DNA from: Paenibacillus xylanivorans | GTDB lineage: Bacteria > Bacillota > Bacilli > Paenibacillales > Paenibacillaceae | Direction of reading: 5' to 3' | Length of the DNA: 64,000 bases | Assembly (NCBI RefSeq): GCF_001280595.1 | Contig: NZ_LITU01000036.1 | Coordinates: forward strand, 169,544 to 233,543 | Shown: positions 1 through 8,356 of the stretch, in pieces | Position numbering within the stretch: the stretch's first letter is position 1 | How the letters are laid out: the number at the start of each line of letters is the position of its first letter | Notes under the pieces: model-generated | Databases searched by the model: none | What the model saw: the letters and a program-made list of their open reading frames with translations, nothing else | Told to the model about the DNA's origin: nothing | Program-made: the position numbers and the translations under genes

Positions 1-37
1 TGTTTGCTCCGTTTTTAATTCGTTGAAGCAGTTTCAT
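1..37 (-). CDS. N-terminal fragment of an unidentified protein (runs off left edge)
   Basis: Only the first 12 codons are inside the window, reading MKLLQRIKNGAN on the minus strand. The start is supported by an AGGAGGAG Shine-Dalgarno sequence at 43-50, three bases before the spacer to ATG at 35-37, and by a well-formed sigma-A promoter at 123-151. Nothing can be said about function. Confidence 0.6.
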   Translation of the reverse strand, partial: MKLLQRIKNGAN

Positions 38-122
38 GACTTCTCCTCCTCTGTCCCGTCAGAGTTGAACCTTTTGATTCAACATCATTTGTTCCAAAAC
101 CCATTTTCATTTGATTTTTTAT

Positions 123-151
123 AGTATATAACTTATACGATATCATGCCAA
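123..151 (-). promoter_or_regulatory. sigma-A promoter for the gene leaving the left edge
   Basis: On the minus strand a TTGGCA -35 box (146-151) is followed after exactly 17 bases by a TATACT -10 box (123-128). Transcription would start near 116 and give a leader of about 80 bases before the ATG at 37. Confidence 0.6.
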
Positions 152-367
152 AAAGTTGCGAAATCTCGCGTGAAAGCTCGTTTTCTGCTGATGCTGGATG
201 AATTCGGGGGGTTTCTTCAGGACCATACGTTCGGGTATAATGAAGCTTTGGCCCTGCTGATCCGCCTACTTGGGCGGTTAACTCTATCATACCAATTTAC
301 AATGCGATTGTGAAAAGGGCAAATGAATTACTTTTAAGCCGGGATAGTCCTATCCCTGAATGCATAT
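152..367. other. intergenic stretch upstream of the helicase gene
   Basis: The gene-free gap runs from 38 to 379. Beyond the minus-strand promoter and ribosome site I see no recognisable element here. A minus-strand open frame crossing 15-290 overlaps the promoter and lacks a ribosome site, so I do not call it. The plus-strand promoter for the helicase is not obvious. Confidence 0.4.
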
Positions 368-379
368 AGAGGTGGATGA

Positions 380-2959
380 ATGATGTTAAGTCCGAACTCA
401 ACGTTTTACCCCCGTCCGCTCGGGGTTACCCCGGCGGCATCCCTGCCCCAGTCCCCTTCAGCTCCGCTGGAGACCAGTAGACAACTCGTGGGCAGTGATG
501 AACGGGATGCCCCTTATTTCCGCTCTCTGGAAGAGGTAGGCATCCGTCTGAACGGACCCCAAATCTCAGCGGTTCGCCACGGCAAAGGCCCACTGCTGAC
601 ACTCGCAGGAGCTGGCTGCGGCAAAACAACTGTACTAGCTGCACGAGCCGGCTACCTGATGGAAGTTAGCGGTGTTCACGCGGGAAGCATCCTGCTGGTG
701 ACGTTTACGAACAAGGCTGCCACCGAGATGAAAGACCGCATCGCTTCGCTGCCTGGCATTCGTCCCGCAGCTGCAAGAGCGGTGCAGGCCCGTACATTCC
801 ACTCATTCGCGCTGACGCTGCTGCGTCATTACGGCGTGCAGGAAGAGATTTTTGGCGAGTCCCGCGCGCAGCATACCGTACTTAAGATGCTCCTGCGCCA
901 GAATGGCATGAGTGAGGCGTTTCAGCCGGAGAGTCTGCTGGCCATGCTGTCCGCCTGGAAAATGCAAGGATCAGAGACAAGCGATCTTCCCGAAAAATCA
1001 CAGGAGGAACGCGATGCCAAACGTGTTCTCCTTGGTTATGAAGCCTGGAAGCGGGATCGCAACAAAATGGATTTTGATGATATTTTGCTGCGAGCTGCCG
1101 CTCTGCTTCGTGATCCTGCTGTACTGGGGCCGCTTCAGCAGCGTTTTCAGTACATCATGGTCGATGAGTTCCAGGATACCAATAGTCTGCAGTATGAGAT
1201 TGTACAAAAACTGGCTGCCGCCCATCGCAACCTGATGGTTGTGGGAGACGACGACCAGACGATCTATACGTTTAATGGGGCACGGCAGGAATCCATTTTG
1301 GAATTCGATAAAGTTTACCCCGGTGCACGCATCGTGACGCTGGATATCAATTACCGCAGCGATGCGCGTATTCTGGGACTGGGCAGCGAATTGGTCGCCC
1401 GGAACAAACGAAGACGTGACAAGCGGCTGCGCGCAGCCGGGCATCGTGGAGATGCGCCACGGTTCGCCACCCCCTCCAATACAGAGGAAGAAGCAGCTTG
1501 GGTTGTTAACCAGTTGTGTCAGCAAGTCGAGGAAGGTCTGCATACGTATCGGGATATCGCGATTCTGCATCGGACAGCCAGCAGCAGTCGGGCTATATTT
1601 GAGCAGCTTGTATTGAAAGATGTGCCGTTTGTACAACATGGAGCATCCCCGGTCTTCTATGACCAGTCGCTGATCCGACCATTGATGGATCACATGCGCT
1701 TGTCACTGAATCCACGTGCTGTAGATGCTCTGCCGAGTGCCCTGGGACCTCTCTATGTGTCCCGCGATGCCGGACTGGAGTGGATTCAGCGCTGTGAAGA
1801 GCAGCAGGCGAAGAAATATCCACTCATCCATCTGGCCAAATGGGACAAGCTGAAGCCTTTTCAGCAGGAACAGGTCAAGGAACGTATCAAGCTGATCAAA
1901 TCGCTGACGAAGCTGAAACCAGTGATCGCGATCCAAGAGATGCGCCGTCAGTTTTACGACAAGTATATGGAGAGCGGTGATCCAAGCATCTTTACCCATT
2001 ACAAGGAAACGATGCTGGAGACACTGGACGAATTCGAAGCTGCGGCCAAAAAATTCGAAACCGTTGAAGAGTTCATCCAATTCGCCGATGAACTCTCCCG
2101 CAGACACCGCGAGATGGAATCACTGCGCCGTTCACAGGACAGCGATGCAGTCCAACTGATGACGATTCACCGGGCCAAGGGACTTGAATTCCCATGTGTA
2201 TACTGGATCGGCGCCAGCGAAGGAATCGTGCCTCACAGCACGGCACTGCGGCAGGATATCCCTGAAGACCAGAAGGCTGCTCTTACGGTGCAACAGACAG
2301 ATGCCGAACTGGACATGGCTCTGGAAGAAGAGCGACGGCTCGCCTATGTCGCAATCACACGGGCTAAACAGTATTTATACGTCACTTCTCCCGCCAGCCA
2401 TCACGGCAAACCCGCAGACGTTTCCCGCTTTCTGCTCGAAGCCTTTGGCATGGAGGTACCGGACAAACGCAAAAACCGCGATGAAGGCCGAACTGGCAAT
2501 CATGCGTCATACGGCAGAGGTAATGGCAATAATCAGAACTCTCACTCTGGTACACGTTCTGAGGGTAGGGACGTGGTACACAGACGGACAATCAGTAACA
2601 GTGAACGTCGTGACTTCGATGTTCATAATGACCGTGACGATGATCGGCTCAGTGAAAGACGCGGGAGCGGTATCATTGGTAACCACAAAGCATTTAGCAC
2701 CACGGGTGTGAGTCAGGCAACTTCATCTTCGTCCAGTTCGGTATCGCGTGCTTCAGGAGATGCTGAACGCATGGAGACCGTAGCGATTTGGAAGTGCAGT
2801 TCTTCCACCTGCAAAGCATGGCTGCGCCAAAAACCGGATGTACCTTCAGCCAAGGCATCCAAAAAGGCAGCGTCTGGTCCCCCACCTTGTCCACTGTGTT
2901 CAGGCACAATGGAGGCCGGTACCCGTAAGGTTCCCGTGACTGGGCGGTTCGGAAGATAA
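380..2959 (+). CDS. UvrD/PcrA-family ATP-dependent DNA helicase with C-terminal cysteine cluster
   Basis: This 859-residue protein is a superfamily 1A 3'-5' DNA helicase. It has Walker A AGAGCGKT near residue 76, the YEAWKR/FDDILL region, Walker B VDEFQDT near 260, GDDDQTIY near 289, NYRSD near 323, IHRAKGLEF near 596 and AYVAITRAK near 654. Such enzymes act in repair and replication-fork processing in the cytoplasm. The start is ATG 380 (or 383), with AGAGGTGG at 368-375. The protein is longer than typical PcrA. After the helicase core come about 100 residues rich in Arg, Asp, Asn, Gly and Ser. A terminal module follows with a C-x4-C pair (KCSSSTCKAW) and a C-x2-C pair (PPCPLCSG), likely a zinc ribbon. 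I call it a PcrA/UvrD paralogue rather than PcrA itself because of this tail and the lack of a ligA/pcrB neighbourhood. Confidence 0.93.
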   Translation: MMLSPNSTFYPRPLGVTPAASLPQSPSAPLETSRQLVGSDERDAPYFRSLEEVGIRLNGPQISAVRHGKGPLLTLAGAGCGKTTVLAARAGYLMEVSGVHAGSILLVTFTNKAATEMKDRIASLPGIRPAAARAVQARTFHSFALTLLRHYGVQEEIFGESRAQHTVLKMLLRQNGMSEAFQPESLLAMLSAWKMQGSETSDLPEKSQEERDAKRVLLGYEAWKRDRNKMDFDDILLRAAALLRDPAVLGPLQQRFQYIMVDEFQDTNSLQYEIVQKLAAAHRNLMVVGDDDQTIYTFNGARQESILEFDKVYPGARIVTLDINYRSDARILGLGSELVARNKRRRDKRLRAAGHRGDAPRFATPSNTEEEAAWVVNQLCQQVEEGLHTYRDIAILHRTASSSRAIFEQLVLKDVPFVQHGASPVFYDQSLIRPLMDHMRLSLNPRAVDALPSALGPLYVSRDAGLEWIQRCEEQQAKKYPLIHLAKWDKLKPFQQEQVKERIKLIKSLTKLKPVIAIQEMRRQFYDKYMESGDPSIFTHYKETMLETLDEFEAAAKKFETVEEFIQFADELSRRHREMESLRRSQDSDAVQLMTIHRAKGLEFPCVYWIGASEGIVPHSTALRQDIPEDQKAALTVQQTDAELDMALEEERRLAYVAITRAKQYLYVTSPASHHGKPADVSRFLLEAFGMEVPDKRKNRDEGRTGNHASYGRGNGNNQNSHSGTRSEGRDVVHRRTISNSERRDFDVHNDRDDDRLSERRGSGIIGNHKAFSTTGVSQATSSSSSSVSRASGDAERMETVAIWKCSSSTCKAWLRQKPDVPSAKASKKAASGPPPCPLCSGTMEAGTRKVPVTGRFGR

Positions 2960-3122
2960 AAGCACGTATAATCACTGCACAGCATACTGAACATATATGA
3001 AGATCAGAGGAAGGCCTCTTCGATAAGTCATGAGTATGAAGGTGGACAGCTCTTGTTAGCTTTTTTTTGGTCTAATGAACCTGGCACACGCTATTTGCTC
3101 TGATTTGCTCAGAGCTGAGATG

Positions 3123-3215
3123 TAACGAATCGCAGAGACCTTATTTCGTCGATTGGGGCTGATTTTTAGGTTTTAGCGTCTGGTTATACCAAAATAAGGT
3201 CACTGAAGTTCGTTA
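3123..3215. repeat. imperfect extragenic palindrome
   Basis: Left arm 3123-3146 begins TAACGAA and ends GACCTTATTT; right arm 3192-3215 begins AAATAAGGTC and ends TTCGTTA. The arms mirror each other at both ends with a divergent middle and a loop of about 45 bases. ATTCGTTA occurs again at 3258-3265. It lies in the 550-base gene-free gap 2960-3511. It looks like a mobile or REP-like intergenic element, but only one copy is in this window. Confidence 0.5.
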
Positions 3216-3446
3216 AAATTTGCAATCCTTGTGATTCCGCCTTATAGGGTGCTGTAGATTCGTTAGCAAAGGATTCATTGTTGCAGATCCCGTAGAAAAT
3301 CAACCAGAAATGGTTGCTGTGAGTATCACAGTTGAGGGAATTGATTTTTTTGAACAAAAGTCGTTTGGATGGCAAAGTCAATGGCTGGTCGGTAACCGAG
3401 CACCTTGATGAGTAAGACGAGGACAAACGATTGCTATTCGTTTCAG

Positions 3447-3487
3447 GACGCTTCCTGCTGTTTATTAACAGTAGAAGCGTCTTTTTT
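3447..3487 (+). terminator. intrinsic terminator or attenuator just upstream of the next gene
   Basis: GACGCTTC-CTGCTGT (3447-3461) pairs with ACAGTAG-AAGCGTC (3468-3481) and is followed by TTTTTT. It ends 25 bases before the ATG at 3512, with no obvious gene upstream to terminate. It may therefore act as a leader attenuator or end an unseen small transcript. Confidence 0.6.
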
Positions 3488-3511
3488 CCATTTTAGAATG
3501 GAGGTTGGATT

Positions 3512-3880
3512 ATGCAGGACGGCAAAAAGCATTACTATGTATCAGTAACCCATAATCTCATTGAACAGACCAAGAACGAATCAACACCGTTTGAAGTGAT
3601 GGTGGACGATGAACAGCTAAACCGGCTGAAAGACCTGATGAAAGTGCTGGAGGATGAAGATGCCTATACATTGCAACGAGCTCCGGTACCCTACAAATCG
3701 GCGGATCATGACGAGGCCACAGAACAATTCTCAGATGGCATGACGTTGCTGTACACGTTTCTTTACGACCATGGCACTTCGGATACCCGGCAGGCAATTG
3801 AGAGCATGAACGTACTTTCACGGCTGCAAGATACGGATTATGATGATCCGGGGTATGAGAACTCACCACTGAATAAATGA
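3512..3880 (+). CDS. small conserved-looking protein of unknown function
   Basis: The 122-residue acidic protein begins MQDGKKHYYVSVTHNLIEQ and has a GGAGG ribosome site at 3500-3504. It has no signal peptide or membrane segment. The N-terminal third looks like a short beta-strand/helix unit (KHYYVSVTHNLI...PFEVMVDDEQLNRL), and the remainder is helical and rich in Asp and Glu. I recognise no family. It sits alone between an upstream terminator-like hairpin (3447-3487) and its own terminator (3892-3960), so it is a monocistronic unit. The coding call rests on the ribosome site, the flanking terminators and sensible composition. Confidence 0.7.
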   Translation: MQDGKKHYYVSVTHNLIEQTKNESTPFEVMVDDEQLNRLKDLMKVLEDEDAYTLQRAPVPYKSADHDEATEQFSDGMTLLYTFLYDHGTSDTRQAIESMNVLSRLQDTDYDDPGYENSPLNK

Positions 3881-3891
3881 ACTCTTATCAC

Positions 3892-3960
3892 AAAGACTTC
3901 CTCTCCGATGAATTCAGGTCAATGACCTGCTTCAGGAGTAACGGGAGTCTTTATTTTTTA
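3892..3960 (+). terminator. terminator of the 3512-3880 gene
   Basis: AAAGACT (3892-3898) pairs with AGTCTTT (3946-3952), followed by a T-rich run. A second perfect hairpin, CAGGTCA / TGACCTG (3915-3921 and 3923-3929), lies inside the loop. Confidence 0.6.
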
Positions 3961-3973
3961 CAATTCGGCCCCA

Positions 3974-3995
3974 ATAGTATCATTATTGATACTAT
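3974..3995. promoter_or_regulatory. palindromic operator upstream of the MDR oxidoreductase
   Basis: ATAGTATCA-TTAT-TGATACTAT is a perfect inverted repeat with 9-base arms. A further half-site TGATACTA lies at 4006-4013, about 20 bases downstream, and a TATACT -10-like hexamer at 4031-4036. The spacing suggests a repressor, perhaps of the HxlR or MarR type, controlling the gene at 4083; the regulator's identity is inference. Confidence 0.55.
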
Positions 3996-4082
3996 AAACC
4001 AAAAATGATACTACTGTTCATTTCGGATATTATACTATATATTTATATATAACTTATTTCTGCGAGGAGGATAACTATAGCG

Positions 4083-5123
4083 ATGGGAAATCCAATCATG
4101 ATGAAAGCGTTCGGATATTACGAGCCTGGGCTAGAGACCGACATACCACCATTTCAGGAGGTAGAAGTTGAGAAACCAAAACCTACAGGAAAGGATTTAC
4201 TCGTTGAGGTGAAGGCGGTATCTGTCAATCCGACGGATTGGAGATCGCATCTTTCCAAACATCCGGACGATTTATCCCTGACTGTGCCTGGTCGTGATGT
4301 AGCTGGCGTGGTAGTGGACATCGGCTCCGATTGCAATTTGTTCAACGTTGGTGACGAAGTGTATTATGCGGGGAGCAATACTCGTCCAGGCGGACACAGT
4401 GAGTTTCATTTAGTAGATGAACGAATTGTCGGCAGAAAGCCAAAAAATCTGGATTTCGCCCAGGCGGCAGCTTTACCTCTGACAAGCCTTACGGCAGGAG
4501 AAGCTTTTTTTGAGCGCTTGGGCATTTCCAGGAATGCATCGGATAACGAAGGTAACAGTATGCTTATTATCGGGGCAGCGGGAGGCGTCGGATCGATTGC
4601 TACTCAATTAGCCAAGTTGGCTGGCCTTAGAGTCATAGCAACTGCCTCTCGTCCCGACTCGATCTCATGGACAAAATCAAACGGAGCAGACCACGTGATC
4701 AACCATCACCAACCATTTGGACCCCAACTTAAAGATCTCGGACTGGCTGGTGTACAATATATTTTCGTGCTAAATCATATAGATGAGCATATGGATGAGA
4801 TGGCAGAAGTTATTTTGCCGCAAGGGAAAATTTGTTCCATTCTTCCATTCGAGAAACCAGCCGAACTTCAAAAGTTATTCTCAAAAAGCGTAACGCTCGT
4901 TTGGGAAATGATGTTCACCCGCCCAATGTTCCAGACAGATGATATGATTGAACAACATCTTCTACTTAATGAAATCGCAGATCTGGTGGATGCGGGCAAG
5001 ATTCATACAACGATGGCAGAGCGGATTGAACCAATTAATGCAGCTAACCTGCTGGAAGCCTACCGAAAGAGCAAATCGGGCACTGCGATTGGCAAAATCG
5101 TGTTGGAAGGGTTTGAAAAGTAA
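4083..5123 (+). CDS. zinc-type alcohol dehydrogenase-like (MDR/quinone oxidoreductase) protein
   Basis: This 346-residue cytoplasmic oxidoreductase belongs to the medium-chain dehydrogenase superfamily, in the NAD(P)H:quinone-reductase-like branch that lacks structural zinc. The N-terminal GroES-like fold has the VKAVSVNPTDW and PGRDVAGVV motifs. The nucleotide-binding fold has GAAGGVGSIATQLAKLAG near residue 163. The start at 4083 follows GAGGAGG (4064-4070) by 12 bases. Homologues commonly begin at the MKAFGY motif seven residues in, but that ATG is farther from the ribosome site. The gene is single, with a perfect palindrome (3974-3995) in its promoter and a strong terminator after it. This fits an inducible detoxification enzyme for quinones or electrophiles. 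The substrate is unknown. Confidence 0.88.
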   Translation: MGNPIMMKAFGYYEPGLETDIPPFQEVEVEKPKPTGKDLLVEVKAVSVNPTDWRSHLSKHPDDLSLTVPGRDVAGVVVDIGSDCNLFNVGDEVYYAGSNTRPGGHSEFHLVDERIVGRKPKNLDFAQAAALPLTSLTAGEAFFERLGISRNASDNEGNSMLIIGAAGGVGSIATQLAKLAGLRVIATASRPDSISWTKSNGADHVINHHQPFGPQLKDLGLAGVQYIFVLNHIDEHMDEMAEVILPQGKICSILPFEKPAELQKLFSKSVTLVWEMMFTRPMFQTDDMIEQHLLLNEIADLVDAGKIHTTMAERIEPINAANLLEAYRKSKSGTAIGKIVLEGFEK

Positions 5124-5164
5124 ACGTAAATCCGTTTTGTCTGATCACGATCAATAAATCAACC

Positions 5165-5211
5165 AAAGGGTGTTGTTTCTCCAAAGATAAGATGGAGAAA
5201 CAACACCCTTT
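5165..5211. terminator. bidirectional terminator between convergent genes
   Basis: A perfect 18-base stem runs from AAAGGGTGTTG (5165 onward, left arm to 5182) to CAACACCCTTT (right arm 5194-5211) with an 11-base loop. It separates the plus-strand dehydrogenase from the minus-strand gene ending at 5239. Confidence 0.8.
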
Positions 5212-5238
5212 AATACCACGTTAAATTCCATCTCTATA

Positions 5239-6309
5239 TCAGTCCAGACGAATCTCCTGACCTTTTTCGGCTGACTCGTAAATTCCGCACAGCATTCTTG
5301 TCGAAGCCACACCATCCGCAATGGGACTGATGGGTTCGGTACCATTCAGACAACAATCCACAAAGTGATCAATCTGATTCTGGAAGGCACCGTGAATATC
5401 GAGACCTTTGTAGTCTGTCTGGGGTTCAATGTTCAGGATCGTATTGTGTTTCTCGGTGACGATTAACGTCTCGGGCTCCAGCTCGAACCCACCACGCTCG
5501 CCATACAATCTAACTGAGGATTCTTCCCCGCGTGCATGCAGGGTAAAGCTCACATCTACCGCCAGAGAAGCCCCGTTCTCGAAGCGAATTAGCGCATTCG
5601 CCATATCCTCCACATTGTTGACAGCAGAACTGTAATCTGCGGCTTTGTAAAAAGAAAGGTGCTCGATATGGGCACGATTGCCCAATTTTCGATACGTGTT
5701 GCCACTCACCGAAACAGGTTTCGGTTTGCCCATCAAATACCAGCATTGGTCGATAATATGTACGCCAAGATCAATGAGCGGGCCACCGCCAGAACGGTTT
5801 TTGTCCGCAAACCAGCCTCCGGGATTTCCCAAGCGACGCAGAATAGAAGCTTTGGCATAGTACAATTCACCAAACTCACCGGCATCGATGAAACTACGTA
5901 TCATCTGCATGTTGTTGTCATAACGACGTACAAATCCCACGACAAAGGTACATCCGCTTTTCTTCACAGCCTCTTCAATCCGCAGCGCATCTTCCACATT
6001 GGTTGCTACCGGTTTTTCCAGCAGCACATGTTTGCCTGCCTCCAGAGCAGCGATGGCAAATTCGGCATGGGTATTATTCCACGTACAGATACTAACGGCA
6101 TCCACATGCGGGTCCTTCAGCATCTCCCGATAATCTGTGTACACTGATTGTGCATCATACTTCTCTGCGGCTGCGGCTGCACGCTGTTCGTTCAGGTCAC
6201 AGATGGCGTAAATGACAGCATTCTCGTTCTTGGCGTAACACCTCATATGAAGATCCGAGATGGACCCTGTGCCGATCATACCGATATGCAGCATTTTACT
6301 CGTACTCAT
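5239..6309 (-). CDS. Gfo/Idh/MocA-family NAD(P)-dependent oxidoreductase
   Basis: The 356-residue protein has the N-terminal Rossmann motif GMIGTGSISD (residues 10-19) and the family EKP motif at about 97-99 (LLEKPVATN). A C-terminal beta-sheet domain with a GGPLIDLGVHIID segment supplies the substrate-binding and catalytic face. Members oxidise or epimerise sugars, inositols or related alcohols using NAD(P); the substrate cannot be told here. GGGAGGAAGAAG precedes ATG 6309. It lies 38 bases downstream of the GNAT gene in the same orientation, so the two probably form a small operon ending at the bidirectional terminator 5165-5211. Confidence 0.9.
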   Translation of the reverse strand: MSTSKMLHIGMIGTGSISDLHMRCYAKNENAVIYAICDLNEQRAAAAAEKYDAQSVYTDYREMLKDPHVDAVSICTWNNTHAEFAIAALEAGKHVLLEKPVATNVEDALRIEEAVKKSGCTFVVGFVRRYDNNMQMIRSFIDAGEFGELYYAKASILRRLGNPGGWFADKNRSGGGPLIDLGVHIIDQCWYLMGKPKPVSVSGNTYRKLGNRAHIEHLSFYKAADYSSAVNNVEDMANALIRFENGASLAVDVSFTLHARGEESSVRLYGERGGFELEPETLIVTEKHNTILNIEPQTDYKGLDIHGAFQNQIDHFVDCCLNGTEPISPIADGVASTRMLCGIYESAEKGQEIRLD

Positions 6310-6347
6310 CTTCTTCCTCCCTACCCTTTCCAGAACATGGTTATGGT

Positions 6348-6824
6348 CTAGTCTGCCCGGAGCATGCCTTTGTAAATCCCTGGTGTAGAATTTTCAATCT
6401 TCACGGCCCCCAGGGTCTGAGCATAGAAATCCACGGGTCCCGCCGAGCCAATGATCGCGTAAGCGTAACCGTCTGCCTTCATGGCGTGCATACAGGCCAG
6501 CAGCAAGGCTGTACCTACACCTTTGCCTCGTGCCTCCTGACCAACACCTGTTGGACCAAAGAAATTGCGACATGTCGCTTCATAACAGGCGAAGCCAATC
6601 ATTTTCCCATGCTCAATTGCAATATAACAGGAGACTGGTTGACGTGCAAAAGCCAGATCACATTCATCCACCCAGGGCTGGCTAAAATGGGATCTCACCC
6701 AATCCAGCACTACCTGTTTTTCTGGTGCGATGGCTCTTCTTATGACAATGGAGGACTCCTCCAACTTTTTCAGTCCACTCTCTTGTTCTGGCAAATGGTA
6801 GAGCGCCACCAACATATCACTCAT
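6348..6824 (-). CDS. GNAT-family N-acetyltransferase
   Basis: The 158-residue protein has the acetyl-CoA pyrophosphate-binding motif VGQEARGKGVGTALL and a preceding beta strand (GKMIGFACYEAT) typical of GNAT enzymes. These transfer acetyl groups to amines on small molecules or proteins. The C-terminal FYAQTLGAVKIENSTPGIYKG matches the end of the fold. AAGGAGGAATAAGGTCAT places the ribosome site correctly for ATG 6824. It is the first gene of a probable two-gene unit with the downstream dehydrogenase. The acceptor is unknown. Confidence 0.87.
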   Translation of the reverse strand: MSDMLVALYHLPEQESGLKKLEESSIVIRRAIAPEKQVVLDWVRSHFSQPWVDECDLAFARQPVSCYIAIEHGKMIGFACYEATCRNFFGPTGVGQEARGKGVGTALLLACMHAMKADGYAYAIIGSAGPVDFYAQTLGAVKIENSTPGIYKGMLRAD

Positions 6825-7119
6825 ATGACCTTATTCCTCCTTGTATTGAATGTTAGCAACCACACATGAATTCAATCAACATCAAGATAATCCGTAATGT
6901 GAATTACAGGTTATAGCACTCTCTTGAAACTTAACCCTATCTTGATGCCTGTAACCTGCAAGATGAATGATATTACAAATTAGAACTGACATACTTATTC
7001 CATAACTTACATAACAAGTGCAACCCTTGATCAAGTTGTCCCGTCTATAAGAATGAAGTGCGGCCCTAATTATGAGTTTACCGCGATATAACCAAGATTA
7101 GAAGGGATGAAAATCAACA

Positions 7120-8193
7120 ATGAACAACAACATGAAAAAAGTAAGCGCCCTGATGGTCCTGTCCTTGGCCCTGAGCGGTGGAGCTGCATATGCAGCTACT
7201 CTGGACAGTACACAGCCCGTCAATTCAACCTCCGTATCAGCTGACAACAAAGGAGCTGAAGCCGTTAAAGTAACTGTAAACGGTGCACCTATGGCTGACG
7301 GTTATTGGAACAAGGATGGTCAAGTACCCATGATCGCGCTACGTGATCTCACCGAGGCACTTGGCATTGAACTGAAATGGAACAAAGAAAACAAATCTGC
7401 TGAGCTGACAAAAGGTACCCTCTGGACACTCGTTACCACAGGCAAAGACCAGTATTCGGTCAATAAAATGCTGCTTAAGCTGGGAACAGCGCCTGAAATC
7501 ACAAATGGCAGACTGTTCGTACCCGCTTCTTTTGCAGAAAAGGTACTGCACGGCCAGGTGACAACAACAGGAAACCAGGTCACCATCTCCAGTGAAGAGG
7601 AAGTGAAAACCGTTACTGAGCGTGGGGTCATTACGGGAATTAACAGTGAAGGCAAGTATCAATCCATCCATATCGGCGGTGCAGGTACAGATGGTATCGT
7701 CCTTAATGTTGGTGAAGATACCACTTTCAAATCCGCGGATGGCAAAGATATCAAGCTCACCAATCTGACCATTGGTATGAACGTGGAAGCTGAGCATTCA
7801 GAGATTGCAACCCTCAGTTTACCGCCCCAAACACCTACTTACAAAGTCACTGTACTGGATGCAGCAGCTTCCGAATCCGAAACACAATTGAAAGAGGTTC
7901 TTGGTACAGCGGGCACGATTGAGAATGTAAAAACAATAGAAGATAATGGTACTCAGATCGAGATCTCCGGCTCCCGTCTGACAGAGACAGCACCTGATCA
8001 TGTTATTCTTAACATTAGCAAGGATACAGAACTGGTGAATCATCAAGGGGAAACGATCAAACCAGAGGAACTGACCAAAGGGGCAAAAGTGATTGGATTC
8101 TATAGCCCGGTCCTGACTCGCAGCCTGCCGCCAATCGGAACGGCTTGGAAAGTAGTAATCGAAACACCAGCCGAACAACCTGAAGCGAAATAA
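7120..8193 (+). CDS. secreted copper-amine-oxidase N-terminal (stalk) domain protein
   Basis: The 357-residue protein starts with a Sec signal peptide (MKKVSALMVLSLALSGGAAYA, cleaved after AYA) and is exported. Residues about 48-150 form a CuAO_N-like stalk domain, with VKVTVNGAPM, VPMIALRDLTEALG and GRLFVPASF. Two related beta-rich segments follow (about 170-255 and 262-350). They share a pattern of V-LN-G/S-DT, a DGK/QGE-type turn, TLSLPP or TRSLPP, and KV-V at the end, suggesting internal duplication. There is no catalytic amine-oxidase domain. Such stalk domains are abundant in Paenibacillus exoproteins and probably mediate wall or surface contact. AGAAGGGATG precedes ATG 7120; an in-frame ATG at 7132 is an alternative. 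Confidence 0.87.
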   Translation: MNNNMKKVSALMVLSLALSGGAAYAATLDSTQPVNSTSVSADNKGAEAVKVTVNGAPMADGYWNKDGQVPMIALRDLTEALGIELKWNKENKSAELTKGTLWTLVTTGKDQYSVNKMLLKLGTAPEITNGRLFVPASFAEKVLHGQVTTTGNQVTISSEEEVKTVTERGVITGINSEGKYQSIHIGGAGTDGIVLNVGEDTTFKSADGKDIKLTNLTIGMNVEAEHSEIATLSLPPQTPTYKVTVLDAAASESETQLKEVLGTAGTIENVKTIEDNGTQIEISGSRLTETAPDHVILNISKDTELVNHQGETIKPEELTKGAKVIGFYSPVLTRSLPPIGTAWKVVIETPAEQPEAK

Positions 8194-8265
8194 GCTGCCA
8201 GAAAAGAAGGCTAGCCTAATTTAGGCGTAGAGCATAGCAGAGCTAGATCACACTATATCAATGCA

Positions 8266-8320
8266 GAAATAACCTTATCCCACGCTTCCTCCTTTATAGA
8301 GGTTGGGGTAAGGTTATTTC
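8266..8320. terminator. terminator between convergent genes
   Basis: GAAATAACCTTA (from 8266) pairs with TAAGGTTATTTC (ending 8320), with an inner CCTC/GAGG stem. It lies between the stalk-domain gene and the minus-strand RidA gene and could serve both. Confidence 0.65.
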
Positions 8321-8356
8321 TCGATCCTGCATTTTGTATATATGTATGTAATAGCT

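Noticed and set aside
15..290. Minus-strand open frame of 91 codons at the left edge
   Set aside because: It has no ribosome site and contains the whole promoter and leader of the gene starting at 37; composition does not look coding.
3184..3426. Minus-strand frame of 80 codons in the gap after the helicase gene
   Set aside because: It starts within the inverted-repeat element, lacks a ribosome site and is low in coding character.
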